Assembly: GCF_937926365.1 (NCBI RefSeq)
Contig: NZ_CALAOH010000053.1
Span: forward strand, 17,352 to 81,351
DNA: 64,000 nucleotides
Direction: 5' to 3'
Source of the DNA: an uncultured Azohydromonas sp.
GTDB taxonomy: Bacteria; Pseudomonadota; Gammaproteobacteria; Burkholderiales; Burkholderiaceae_C
Under the pieces are notes generated by a model, which searched no databases, was not told where the DNA came from, and was given only the letters and a program-made list of their open reading frames with translations. Position 1 is the stretch's first letter. Each line of letters opens with the position of its first letter. Made by a program: the position numbers and the translations under genes. Of this stretch, positions 1-7,772 are shown one piece after another.

Positions 1-337
1 CGTGGTCCAGGTTGAAGCCGCGCAGGAAGTACTGGTTCGCCTTCCCGTCGCCGGAGTGCTGCGTGACGATCACCCCGGGCACGAACTCCAGCACCTCGCC
101 CGGACGCAGCGCCGGGCGGCTCTTGAGCAGCTCGGCGCGGATGACGCCCTGCGACGCCGCGTCGCTGGTGCCCACGGCGTTGTCGTAGTGCCGCCCGGTG
201 ACGTCCACGCGCTGCACCGCGTCTTCGGCCGTCTCGGGTGCGTCATGGGCGTGGACCGTCGCGGCCGCAACGCACGAGACGGCGGCCAGGGCGACGGCGT
301 GGAAGGCAAGGCAGGGCGAGGAAGGGCAGCGGCTCAT
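1..337 (-). CDS. TonB-dependent receptor, N-terminal part (runs off the window)
   Basis: Reading leftward from an ATG at 335-337, the frame stays open to base 1, so this is the first ~112 codons of a larger gene. Residues 1-30 look like a secretion signal (hydrophobic stretch ending in an Ala-His-Ala region). The next part reads like the plug domain of outer-membrane TonB receptors: a segment with EVLEFVPGVIVTQHSGDGKA followed by NQYFLRGFNLDHG, which matches the family's usual G-x-x-x-RGF pattern. Such receptors import siderophores, cobalamin or other scarce ligands using TonB energy. The ligand cannot be told from this fragment, and the 180 bases upstream show no cobalamin-riboswitch box. 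Confident on family, not on substrate. Confidence 0.85.
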   Translation of the reverse strand, partial: MSRCPSSPCLAFHAVALAAVSCVAAATVHAHDAPETAEDAVQRVDVTGRHYDNAVGTSDAASQGVIRAELLKSRPALRPGEVLEFVPGVIVTQHSGDGKANQYFLRGFNLDH

Positions 338-516
338 GGCGGCGGCGGAGTCTGAAGAGGTTGATGGAGTAGCGGTACGCGGCCACGGCCCGATTGGATG
401 CAGGCAGGGGATGCAGGCGGATTGTCAGGCCTGGCAGGGCCGCGCCCGACCGTGAATCGGCAGCGAGCCGCCATCGATGCCTGCCCCGGCACCCGGGCTT
501 CGGGCGGCGCGCCCGG

Positions 517-1419
517 TCACTCAGCGCTGGCCTGCCGCGCGCTCATCAGCTCGATGAACCGGCGCGCCGCCGGCCCCGGCGGCTTGTCCTTGGCCCAGAC
601 CACGTCCACCCAGAGCTTCAGGGCGTTGGTGAAGTTCTGTGCCGGGATCTCCACCAGCTGGCCCGCGGCCAGTGCGGCATGCACGAAGCCTTGCGGCAGC
701 CAGGCCCAGCCCAGCCCCGCGATCACCATCTGCAGTGCCGCGACGGGGTTGTCGGTGCGCCACTGGTGGCGCGAGATGGCGATGCGCTTGTCCACGTCCT
801 CGGAATGGCGGCCGGCCACGATGACCTGGCGCTCGGACAGCAGCTGCTCGTCGCGCACGCCCTGGCGCCCCGCCCGCGCCAGCAGCGGGTGCGCCGGCGA
901 AACCACCGCGATCAGCGTTTCTCGCGCCACCTCCTGGAACTCCTCGCGCGCGTCCATGCCGAGGCGTTCGAACACCAGCGCGAGCTGGGCGCGCCCGTCC
1001 TGCACCATGCCCAGCGCATCGGCCTGCGGCGCGGCCAGCACCTCGACTTCCAGCAGCGGGACTTCCACGGACAACGTCGCGAGCGCCTGGCTCCACGGCG
1101 CCGCGGCCAGCAACTCGGGCACCACGACCAGCGTCAGCCGCGTTTCCAGCCCCTGGCTCAGGGACAGGGCGTGCGTGTCGAGCTTGCGCAGTTGCTCCAT
1201 CAACAGCCGCGCCTGCGGCAGCAGCGCCAGGGCATGCGGCGTCGGCCTGGGCTCGCGCCCGCCGCGGTCGAACAGCAGCAAGCCCAGCTCGGCTTCCAGG
1301 TTCCCGATGGTCATGCTGACGGCGGACGGCACTCGGCCCAGGTGCCGTGCGGCCGCGGAAAACGAGCCACGCTCCATCGCCGCCAGGAACACCGTCAGAT
1401 TGTCGAAGTTGAACACCAC
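517..1419 (-). CDS. LysR-family transcriptional regulator
   Basis: 300 residues, the normal LysR length. Residues 1-65 form the winged helix-turn-helix (NLTVFLAAMERGSFSAAARH then SAVSMTIGNLEAELGLLLFD), and residues ~90-295 form the type-2 periplasmic-binding-like effector domain. It is divergent from the SMR exporter gene that starts 90 bases away, the usual LysR arrangement for a regulator and its target. The shared gap holds an 8-bp inverted repeat (separate entry). The effector is unknown. Regulation of the exporter is an inference from position only. Confidence 0.9.
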   Translation of the reverse strand: MVFNFDNLTVFLAAMERGSFSAAARHLGRVPSAVSMTIGNLEAELGLLLFDRGGREPRPTPHALALLPQARLLMEQLRKLDTHALSLSQGLETRLTLVVVPELLAAAPWSQALATLSVEVPLLEVEVLAAPQADALGMVQDGRAQLALVFERLGMDAREEFQEVARETLIAVVSPAHPLLARAGRQGVRDEQLLSERQVIVAGRHSEDVDKRIAISRHQWRTDNPVAALQMVIAGLGWAWLPQGFVHAALAAGQLVEIPAQNFTNALKLWVDVVWAKDKPPGPAARRFIELMSARQASAE

Positions 1420-1425
1420 CTGTCA

Positions 1426-1480
1426 GCGGAACTGAAAATATCTGACTTCTTATATCACCAGGCCAGAAATAAAGTTCCGC
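1426..1480. promoter_or_regulatory. Inverted repeat in the LysR/SMR divergent gap
   Basis: Arms GCGGAACT (1426-1433) and AGTTCCGC (1473-1480) are perfect inverted copies separated by 39 AT-rich bases, in the 90-base gap between the LysR start and the exporter GTG start. The AT-rich centre is where both promoters should lie. It may be a LysR-type operator or a leader-RNA stem. The known guanidine riboswitch signatures (paired ACGR loops, or the guanidine-I core) were not found. Confidence 0.4.
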
Positions 1481-1509
1481 ATCTTTTGAAGTTCCATGGA
1501 GTGTGCAAA

Positions 1510-1830
1510 GTGGCTTGGTGGTTGATCGTGGTGGCGGGGCTGTTCGAGGTGGGTTGGGCCATCGGCCTGAAATACACGGAGGGCTTCACGCGCCTCTGGC
1601 CGACGCTGGGCACGGTGGGCTCGATGGTGGCGAGCGTCGTGCTGCTGGGCCTGGCGATGAAGCAGTTGCCCGTCGGGACGGCCTACGCGGTCTGGACCGG
1701 CATCGGGGCGGTGGGCACCGCCGTGCTGGGCATCGTGCTGTTCGGCGAGTCGGCAGCGGCCGGACGGCTGGTGTGCCTGGCGCTGATCTCCGCGGGCATC
1801 GTCGGGCTGAAGTTCGTGACGCCGCATTGA
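1510..1830 (+). CDS. gdx: SMR-family exporter, guanidinium-exporter (SugE/Gdx) type
   Basis: 106 residues with four hydrophobic helices, the standard size of small multidrug resistance proteins, which work as antiparallel dimers in the inner membrane and exchange protons for substrate. The essential glutamate is at position 13 in AGLFEVGWA and is followed by GLKYTEGF, a pattern typical of the guanidinium-exporting (SugE/Gdx) branch rather than the EmrE branch. The chosen GTG at 1510 has GGAG at 1498-1501 (8-base spacing) and gives the family N-terminus; the in-frame GTG at 1501 would leave no ribosome site. It is divergent from a LysR gene. No urea carboxylase or guanidine-degradation genes are next to it. 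Confidence 0.85.
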   Translation: MAWWLIVVAGLFEVGWAIGLKYTEGFTRLWPTLGTVGSMVASVVLLGLAMKQLPVGTAYAVWTGIGAVGTAVLGIVLFGESAAAGRLVCLALISAGIVGLKFVTPH

Positions 1831-2138
1831 TGAATGCGACAACAGCTTCGAGCCGGGAGTGAAGGCTCACCGCCCGGTTTGGATGGCGGGCAGTTGCAGG
1901 GTCAACCGCAGCGCGATGCCTTGTCAGCCCGGATGCTGAGGCGGGGCGCCAGGCATGGCGGACTTCGCGCTGCGGTGGAGATTCGGGCTGGAAGCCCGCC
2001 TTGAACCCTGCGCGCCTTCAAACACTCGGCTTACCGGGTACGCAGTTTGCAGATGTGGCTCTATCCCGTCGTGTTCCCTGGCGAGGGTTTCGCCCGGGAA
2101 CGCAGACAGCGGGACCTCAAATGGAACAGGAGATCTTC
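1831..2138. other. Intergenic region, no gene seen
   Basis: About 308 bases between the SMR exporter and the glycine-zipper protein. I see no convincing open frame, RNA gene or strong terminator. It must carry the promoter of the downstream gene, whose ribosome site (GGAG at 2129-2132) is at its right end. Confidence 0.4.
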
Positions 2139-2651
2139 ATGAGCATTCAGAACCCGGCTGACAAGGACAAATCCCACCCGGTTGCCACGGGCACCGGTGC
2201 TGTAGTGGGTGGCGCGGCTGGCGGCATTGCCGGCGGCGCTGCCGCGGGCGCCGCGGTTGGCGGCATGACGGGCCCGGTCGGCGCGGCGGTAGGCGCCGTT
2301 GCGGGCGCAGTGGTCGGCGCCCTGGCTGGAAAGGGCATCGCGAACGCCGTCGATCCGGCCGTCGAAGACCAGTACTGGCGCGACAACTATTCGAGCCGTC
2401 CGTATGTGAGCGGCGGAAGCTACGACGACTACGGCCCCGCGTACCGCTATGGCGTGGATGCCTACACGCGCTACCCCAACCGCTCTTTCGACGACGTCGA
2501 GTCCGACCTGGGCCGGGACTGGAACACCCAGCGCGGCAGCTCAAGCCTGGAGTGGGAACGCGCCAAGCACGCCTCGCGCGACGCATGGCACCGCGTGAGC
2601 AACGCGGCCGAGCGCGCCATCCCGGGTGACTCGGACCGCGACGGCCGGTAA
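2139..2651 (+). CDS. Glycine-zipper membrane-associated protein, function unknown
   Basis: 170 residues. Residues ~18-72 are a long Gly/Ala-rich hydrophobic stretch with repeated G-x3-G spacing (for example GGAAGGIAGGAAAGAAVGG), typical of glycine-zipper helical hairpins that insert in or pack against membranes. The rest is hydrophilic, Tyr/Asp/Ser-rich, and includes YWRDNYSSRPYV, where a polar C-terminal domain begins. The ATG at 2139 has GGAG six bases upstream; an in-frame ATG at 2121 lacks such a site. Similar small proteins are common in Burkholderiales and often stress-induced, but no function is established. No partner gene is evident. Confidence 0.75.
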   Translation: MSIQNPADKDKSHPVATGTGAVVGGAAGGIAGGAAAGAAVGGMTGPVGAAVGAVAGAVVGALAGKGIANAVDPAVEDQYWRDNYSSRPYVSGGSYDDYGPAYRYGVDAYTRYPNRSFDDVESDLGRDWNTQRGSSSLEWERAKHASRDAWHRVSNAAERAIPGDSDRDGR

Positions 2652-2704
2652 AAGAGGGTCAGGCGCGAGCTCCCGCGCCTGCCATCGATGATTGGAGAGC
2701 CACC

Positions 2705-3184
2705 GTGGTCAGCAAGAACACCGTTTGCCTCTGGTACGACGGCACCGCCGTTGAAGCGGCCCGGTTCTATGCCGCAACCTTCCCGGACAGCTCGGTGGGC
2801 GCGATCCATCGCGCCCCCGGCGACTTTCCCTCCGGCAAGGAGGGCGACGTGCTGCTGGTCGAGTTCACCGTGATGGGCATTCCCTGCATCGGCCTCAACG
2901 GCGGCCCGGCCTTCAAGCACAACGAGGCCTTTTCGTTCCAGGTGGCAACCGACGACCAGGCCGAAACCGATCGCCTGTGGAACACGATCGTCGGCAACGG
3001 CGGCCAGGAGAGCGCCTGCGGCTGGTGCAAGGACAAGTGGGGCCTGTCGTGGCAGATCACGCCACGCGCCCTCACGGACGCCATCGCCGATCCGGACCGC
3101 GCCGCGGCCAAGCGCGCCTTCGACGCGATGATGCAGATGACCAAGATCGACATCGCCGCCATCGAGGCGGCCCGGCGCGGCTGA
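2705..3184 (+). CDS. VOC-superfamily protein, PhnB-like
   Basis: 159 residues starting at GTG 2705, with GGAG about 7 bases upstream. The sequence pattern (VCLWYDGTAVEAARFYAATF near the start, VLLVEFTVMGIPCIGLNGGP, then FSFQVATDDQAETDRLWNTI and GWCKDKWGLSWQI) is that of PhnB-like or '3-demethylubiquinone methyltransferase-like' members of the glyoxalase/bleomycin-resistance fold. These single-domain proteins dimerise, and most have no proven reaction. The spacing from the preceding gene is 53 bases, so co-transcription is possible but not shown. Confidence 0.85.
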   Translation: MVSKNTVCLWYDGTAVEAARFYAATFPDSSVGAIHRAPGDFPSGKEGDVLLVEFTVMGIPCIGLNGGPAFKHNEAFSFQVATDDQAETDRLWNTIVGNGGQESACGWCKDKWGLSWQITPRALTDAIADPDRAAAKRAFDAMMQMTKIDIAAIEAARRG

Positions 3185-3267
3185 GCGCATCAGTTGGCCG
3201 GCGCAACCGGCCTGGCCTCGTCGAAGCGCCGGGCCGTGCAGGTGCCGGCCCCTGACGAGGTCGCTTC

Positions 3268-4464
3268 TCAAAGCCCCTCGCGCAGCAGCCCCCGCGCCGC
3301 CAGGTTGCCGATGAAGGCCCGCAGCCCGAAGCGCCACGGCGGCGCCGCCTCGCTGTGCGTGACGCGGTTGAGCAGCTCGCCCAGCCGCTCGCTGCGGATG
3401 CTCACCAGGTCGCCCAGCTTGTGAGTGAAGCCGCCGCCGGGCTGGTCACGGTCCTCGATGGGCGCGAAGAGCGTGCCCAGGAACAGCATGAAACCATCCG
3501 GGTACTGGTGCGCCGCCAGCGTCTGCGCCACCAGCTCCGTCGGGTCGCGGCTGATGCTGCTCATGGTGTTGATGCCGCGCAGCTCGAAGCCGTCCTCGCC
3601 CGTGACGCGCAGGTGCACCGTCTCGCGGCGCACGTCGTCGAGCGTGAAGCTCGCGTCGAAGAGCCGGATGAACGGGCCGATGGCGCAGGAGGCGTTGTTG
3701 TCCTTGGCCTTGCCCAGCAGCAGCGCGCTGCGGCCCTCGATGTCGCGCAGGTTGACGTCGTTACCGAGCGTCGCACCCACGATCTGGCCACGGCTGTTGA
3801 CGGCCAGCACCACCTCGGGCTCCGGGTTGTTCCAGGACGAGTCGGCGCGGATGCCGATGTCCTCGCCGCTGCCCACCGAGGAGAGCACCGGCGCCTTGGT
3901 GAACACCTCCGCGTCCGGGCCGATGCCCACTTCCAGGTACTGCGACCACAGCCCGCGCTGCTGCAGCAGCGCCTTGAGCGCCATGGCCTGCGGCGAGCCG
4001 GGCTTGATGTCCGCCAGGTTGCTGCCAACCAGCTCCAGCACCTGCGCGCGCAGCGCCTGGGCGCGCGAGGCGTCGCCGCGGGCCTGCTCCTCGATCACGC
4101 GCTCGATGAGGCTGGTGGCGAAGGTCACGCCCGCGGCCTTGACGACCTGCAGGTCGCAAGGCGCCAGCAGCCAGGGCTGCCCTTCGTCGCGGGCGCCGGG
4201 CAGGCTGTTGGCCAGCAGCGCCTGCACGTCGCACAGGCGCCGGCCGGCGGTTTCGCGCACGGCCTGGGCCGGGTCCTCCGACTCCAGCAGCGTGCTCACG
4301 GTGGGGAAAGCCTCGCTCAGGTCGAACACGCCTTCGTTGCGCAGCGCAACCACGGCCGGGCCGGCCACGGGGCCGGGCACCCAGACGCGGCCGATCAACG
4401 TGCCGGTGAGGGCGTCAACGGGGAGGAGGGTTTCAGGGGTGAGGGGGGTTGAGGCAGTGGTCAT
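3268..4464 (-). CDS. Fumarylacetoacetate-hydrolase-fold enzyme, sugar-acid (2-keto-3-deoxy) dehydratase type
   Basis: 398 residues, longer than simple FAH-fold hydrolases (~280) and close to the 2-keto-3-deoxy-pentonate dehydratases (XylX/KdaD-like). The metal-binding pair appears in NNPEPEVVLAV (E-x-E), followed by GNDVNLRDIEGRSALLLGKA and NNASCAIGPFI, characteristic of this long group. The start ATG has AAAGGAC eight bases upstream. It lies 310 bases downstream of a sugar-acid dehydratase of the IlvD/Edd family on the same strand. The two would be consecutive steps (pentonate to 2-keto-3-deoxy-pentonate to alpha-ketoglutarate semialdehyde) of a non-phosphorylative pathway. Exact substrate is inferred. 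Confidence 0.8.
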   Translation of the reverse strand: MTTASTPLTPETLLPVDALTGTLIGRVWVPGPVAGPAVVALRNEGVFDLSEAFPTVSTLLESEDPAQAVRETAGRRLCDVQALLANSLPGARDEGQPWLLAPCDLQVVKAAGVTFATSLIERVIEEQARGDASRAQALRAQVLELVGSNLADIKPGSPQAMALKALLQQRGLWSQYLEVGIGPDAEVFTKAPVLSSVGSGEDIGIRADSSWNNPEPEVVLAVNSRGQIVGATLGNDVNLRDIEGRSALLLGKAKDNNASCAIGPFIRLFDASFTLDDVRRETVHLRVTGEDGFELRGINTMSSISRDPTELVAQTLAAHQYPDGFMLFLGTLFAPIEDRDQPGGGFTHKLGDLVSIRSERLGELLNRVTHSEAAPPWRFGLRAFIGNLAARGLLREGL

Positions 4465-4539
4465 GTCGGGGTCCTTTCAATTCGTGAGGTTGGTAGCGTT
4501 CGCGGCGTCCCGAAGGCTGAGGCGCCATGCACCCCACCT

Positions 4540-4684
4540 CGTCATCCCCGCGCAGGCGGGGATCCAGGCGGTCCCCAAGTCAGCCATGTGCTGATTCGTA
4601 GGCACTCCCAGGACATGGAGCGCCGCACCCATGACTCCGTACCAAGGTGGGACCGCCTGGATTCCCGCCTTCGCGGGAATGACG
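4540..4684. repeat. Palindromic repeat element, copy 1, in a gene-free gap
   Basis: Left arm 4540-4576 and right arm 4649-4684 are near-perfect inverted copies, each containing its own smaller hairpin (CCCCGC..GCGGGG on the left, TTCCCGC..GCGGGAA on the right). The central ~70 bases are unrelated. A related element with similar outer arms lies at 49400-49480. This is the style of REP-like, non-coding repeats frequent in GC-rich proteobacteria. It fills most of the 310-base gap 4465-4774. The same gap also holds two further hairpins near the dehydratase stop (arms ACCGGCT/AGCCGGT at 4717-4736 and TGGCCC/GGGCCA at 4743-4758), which may protect or end the dehydratase transcript. Confidence 0.8.
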
Positions 4685-4774
4685 AAGCAGTAGGCGTGAT
4701 GTGTCGGCTCGCGGCTACCGGCTCAAGACAGCCGGTTGGCGATGGCCCGCAAGGGCCACCGCATGGAGCCGCCC

Positions 4775-6556
4775 TCAGTGGTTGTGCCGCGGCGTCTTCT
4801 GCGCGATCCGCCGGTACTTGAGCGCGAACTCCAGCGTCGCGCCCTCGGCGAGCTGCCCGGTCTTCTGCCGGTACAGCTCCTCCCACGGCGAATGGCTCTC
4901 GGGCACCGGGGGCTTGGGCAATTCACGCTTGCGGCGCTCGATCTCCTCCGGTTCCACCAGCGCGTTGCAGGTGCCGGCATTGAGGTCGATGCAGATCATG
5001 TCCCCCGTGCGCAGCCACGACAGCCCGCCGCCCGCGGCGCTCTCGGGCGAGCAGTTCAGGATCGAGGGGCTGTCGGCGGTGCCGCTCTGGCGACCGTCGC
5101 CCAGCGTGGGCAGCGTCTCGATGCCGCGGCGGATCAGCGCGTCCGGCGGCTGCATGTTCACCACCTCCGCCGAGCCCGGCCAGCCGATGGGCCCGGCGCC
5201 GCGCATCACCAGGATGCAGCCCTCGTCGATGTCCAGGCTCGGGTCGTTGATGCGCGCGTGGTAGTCGTCCGAGCCCTCGAACACGATCGCCCGCGCCTCG
5301 AACACGCCTTCCAGCCCCGGCCGGCTCAGGTAGCGGCTGCGGAAGCGCTCCGAGATCACCGAGGTCTTCATGATCCCGAAGTCGAACAGGTTGCCGCTGA
5401 GCACCAGGAAGCCGGCCGCCTCCAGCAGCGGGTCGGAGAAGGGACGGATCACCTCGCGGTCCGTGGCCTCGCGGCCCTCCAGGTTCTCCGCGATGCTGCG
5501 GCCCGTGACGGTGAGGCAGTCGCCGTGCAGCTTGCCCGCCTGCTGCAGCTCCCACATCACCGCCGGCACGCCGCCGGCACGGAAGAAGCGTTCGCCCAGG
5601 TATTTGCCAGCGGGCTGCATGTTCACCAGCAGCGGCAGGTCGTAGGCGTGCTCGGTCCAGTCGCTCGGCCGCAGCTCCACGTCCGCGTGGCGCGCCATCG
5701 CCATGAGGTGCACCTGCGCGTTGCTGGAGCCGCCGCAGCAGCTCACCACCGACAGCGCGTTGAGGAAGCTCTGGCGCGTGAGCAGGCGCGAGGGCCGCAG
5801 GTCCTCGTAGGCCATCTCCACGATGCGCCGCCCGGTGTCGTAGGCCATCTGGCCGCGCTGGCGGTAGGGCGCCGGAATGGCGGCGCAGCCCGGCAGCGAC
5901 AGGCCCAGCGCCTCGGCCACCGCGTTCATCGTGGAGGCGGTGCCCATGGTGTTGCAGTGCCCCGCCGAGGGCGCGCTGTCGCAGGCGCGCTGCAGGAACT
6001 CCTCCTCGTCGATCTCCCCGGCCGCGAGCTTGCGGCGGCTGCGCCAGATCACGGTGCCCGAGCCCACCAGCTCGCCCTCGTGCCAGCCGTCGAGCATGGG
6101 ACCGCCGGAGAGCACGATGGCCGGGATGTCCACCGTGCAGGCGGCCATGATCCCGGCCGGCGTGGTCTTGTCGCAGCCGGTGGTCAGCACCACGGCGTCG
6201 ATGGGATAGCCGTACAGCACCTCCACCAGCCCCAGGTAGGCCAGGTTGCGGTCCAGCGCGGCGGTGGGACGGCGGCAGTTCTCGAAGATCGGGTGCACCG
6301 GGAATTCCATCGGAATGCCGCCGGCGTCGCGGATGCCGTCGCGCACGCGCTTGGCCAGCTCCAGGTGGATACGGTTGCAGGGCGAGAGATCGCTGCCCGT
6401 CTGCGCGATGCCGATGATCGGCTTGCCGCAGCGCAGCTCGTCCGGCGTGATGCCGTAGTTCATGAAGCGCTCCAGGTAGAGCGCGGTCATGTCCGAACGG
6501 TGCGGGTCGGCGAACCACTCGCGCGACCGGAATGGGCGCTGGGGCTTCTTGTCCAT
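4775..6556 (-). CDS. IlvD/Edd-family dehydratase, L-arabinonate/D-xylonate type
   Basis: 593 residues, the family length. The three Cys ligands of the [2Fe-2S] cluster are visible at C60 (TGSDLSPC), C128 (TTGCDKTTPAG) and C201 (AGHCNTMGTAST), the same spacing as in pentonate dehydratases. It removes water from a sugar acid to give a 2-keto-3-deoxy acid in the cytoplasm. Context supports a sugar-acid role over branched-chain amino-acid synthesis: a TRAP receptor 51 bases upstream and an FAH-fold enzyme downstream on the same strand. GGAAG precedes the ATG by eight bases. Whether the substrate is L-arabinonate, D-xylonate or a related acid cannot be decided here. Confidence 0.88.
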   Translation of the reverse strand: MDKKPQRPFRSREWFADPHRSDMTALYLERFMNYGITPDELRCGKPIIGIAQTGSDLSPCNRIHLELAKRVRDGIRDAGGIPMEFPVHPIFENCRRPTAALDRNLAYLGLVEVLYGYPIDAVVLTTGCDKTTPAGIMAACTVDIPAIVLSGGPMLDGWHEGELVGSGTVIWRSRRKLAAGEIDEEEFLQRACDSAPSAGHCNTMGTASTMNAVAEALGLSLPGCAAIPAPYRQRGQMAYDTGRRIVEMAYEDLRPSRLLTRQSFLNALSVVSCCGGSSNAQVHLMAMARHADVELRPSDWTEHAYDLPLLVNMQPAGKYLGERFFRAGGVPAVMWELQQAGKLHGDCLTVTGRSIAENLEGREATDREVIRPFSDPLLEAAGFLVLSGNLFDFGIMKTSVISERFRSRYLSRPGLEGVFEARAIVFEGSDDYHARINDPSLDIDEGCILVMRGAGPIGWPGSAEVVNMQPPDALIRRGIETLPTLGDGRQSGTADSPSILNCSPESAAGGGLSWLRTGDMICIDLNAGTCNALVEPEEIERRKRELPKPPVPESHSPWEELYRQKTGQLAEGATLEFALKYRRIAQKTPRHNH

Positions 6557-6607
6557 GAGGTACTTCCGTGCGTGTAGAGGCGCGGGCCCGGTGCCCGCGC
6601 CGGGGGC

Positions 6608-7612
6608 TTACTTCTTGCGCGCCTTGTCCAGCTCGGCCATCAGCTCGCGCGTGCTGTCCTCGCCGAATTCCTTGCTGAACTTGGCCACCACCGGCTGCAG
6701 CTTCTCGCGCAGCTTGGCCTGTTCAGCCGCGGGCAATTCCGTGACCTGCATGCCGGCCTTCTTCAGCTCGCCCAGCGCCTTGTCGCCGAAGGCACGGATG
6801 GTCTGGCGCTCGTAGAGCGTGGCCTCGCGCGCGGCCTCCGTGACCAGCTTCTGCTCCTCGGCCGAGAGGCTGTCCCAGGTCTTCTTGGACATCAGCAGCA
6901 CCCAGGCGCTGTAGATGTGGCGCGAGAGCACCAGGTGCTTCTGCACCTCGTAGAACTTACTGGCCAGGATGGTGGCGGTCGGGTTCTCCTGCCCGTCCAC
7001 CGCCTTCTGCTCCATGGCGGAGTACAGCTCGGTGAAGGGCATGGGCGTGGCGTTGGCGCCCAGGGCGCTGAAGCTGTCGATGAACAGCGGGTTCTGGATC
7101 ACGCGCAGCTTGAGCCCGGCCAGGTCCTCGGCCTTGGCGATGGGGCGGCGCGAATTGGTCACGTGGCGGAAGCCGTTCTCCCAGAAGCCCAGGCCCACCA
7201 GTCCCTTCTCGGGCAGCTTGGCCAGCAGCTTCTGGCCGAAGGCGCTGTCCAGCACCGCGTCGGCCTCGCGCTCGTTGGCGAAGGCCAGCGGCAGGTTGAG
7301 CACGCCGAAGTCTTTCACCAGCGTCACCAGCGTGGAGCTGTCGGGCACCGTCATCTCCAGCGTGCCGCCGCGCAGCGCCGCGGTCATGGTCACGTCGTTG
7401 CCCAGCGTGCCGCTGGCAAAGAGCTTGGCTCCCAGCTTGCCGCCGCTCTTCTGCGCCAGCAGCTCGTTGAAGCGCTTCACGGCCAGCGCCTGCGGATGGT
7501 CATCGCTCAGGCCGATGCCGACCTTGAACACGCGCTCCTTGACCTGCGCGGCGGCCGGACTGGCCAGCGCCGCCAGCAGGGCCGCGGCCAGGGCGAGGGA
7601 TTTGAATTTCAT
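6608..7612 (-). CDS. TRAP transporter solute receptor, DctP family
   Basis: 334 residues from an ATG at 7610-7612 with AGGAGA six to seven bases upstream; the frame is open further but only this start gives a signal peptide (charged MKFK, hydrophobic core, AAAQ end). The mature part shows DctP hallmarks: GLSDDHPQALAVKRFNELL at the start, a ligand-binding arginine region LAGLKLRVIQNPLFID, and MPFTELYSAMEQKAVDGQEN. The periplasmic receptor would capture an organic or sugar acid and hand it to a DctQM membrane pair. No such membrane genes are in this window, so the receptor is an orphan here. It is probably co-transcribed with the dehydratase 51 bases downstream. Confidence 0.88.
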   Translation of the reverse strand: MKFKSLALAAALLAALASPAAAQVKERVFKVGIGLSDDHPQALAVKRFNELLAQKSGGKLGAKLFASGTLGNDVTMTAALRGGTLEMTVPDSSTLVTLVKDFGVLNLPLAFANEREADAVLDSAFGQKLLAKLPEKGLVGLGFWENGFRHVTNSRRPIAKAEDLAGLKLRVIQNPLFIDSFSALGANATPMPFTELYSAMEQKAVDGQENPTATILASKFYEVQKHLVLSRHIYSAWVLLMSKKTWDSLSAEEQKLVTEAAREATLYERQTIRAFGDKALGELKKAGMQVTELPAAEQAKLREKLQPVVAKFSKEFGEDSTRELMAELDKARKK

Positions 7613-7708
7613 GCTTGTCTCCTGAGGCTTGTGCTTGGAACGAGGGTCTGCGCACCCGGCGGCCGGCCGATTCGTGCTCCCTCCCGCAAGGGCACAGCCT
7701 AGGCCAGT

Positions 7709-7753
7709 CCTGAAAATGGGTCCAATCACCGTTTCGCTAAAATCCATTCCAGG
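7709..7753. promoter_or_regulatory. Candidate operator in the dctP/LysR divergent gap
   Basis: In the 160-base gap between the TRAP receptor and the LysR gene, an imperfect inverted repeat pairs CCTGAAAATGG (7709-7719) with CCATTCCAGG (7744-7753), flanking an AT-richer stretch where promoters should lie. The position fits LysR control of the sugar-acid genes. The repeat is imperfect and I cannot test it. Confidence 0.3.
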
Positions 7754-7772
7754 AAGTTATTGATGGATCAGC

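Noticed and set aside
338..516. Cobalamin riboswitch before the TonB receptor
   Set aside because: The conserved B12-box and core sequences are not there; the space is also short.
1420..1509. Guanidine riboswitch before the SMR gene
   Set aside because: No paired ACGR loops and no guanidine-I core; only a simple inverted repeat.
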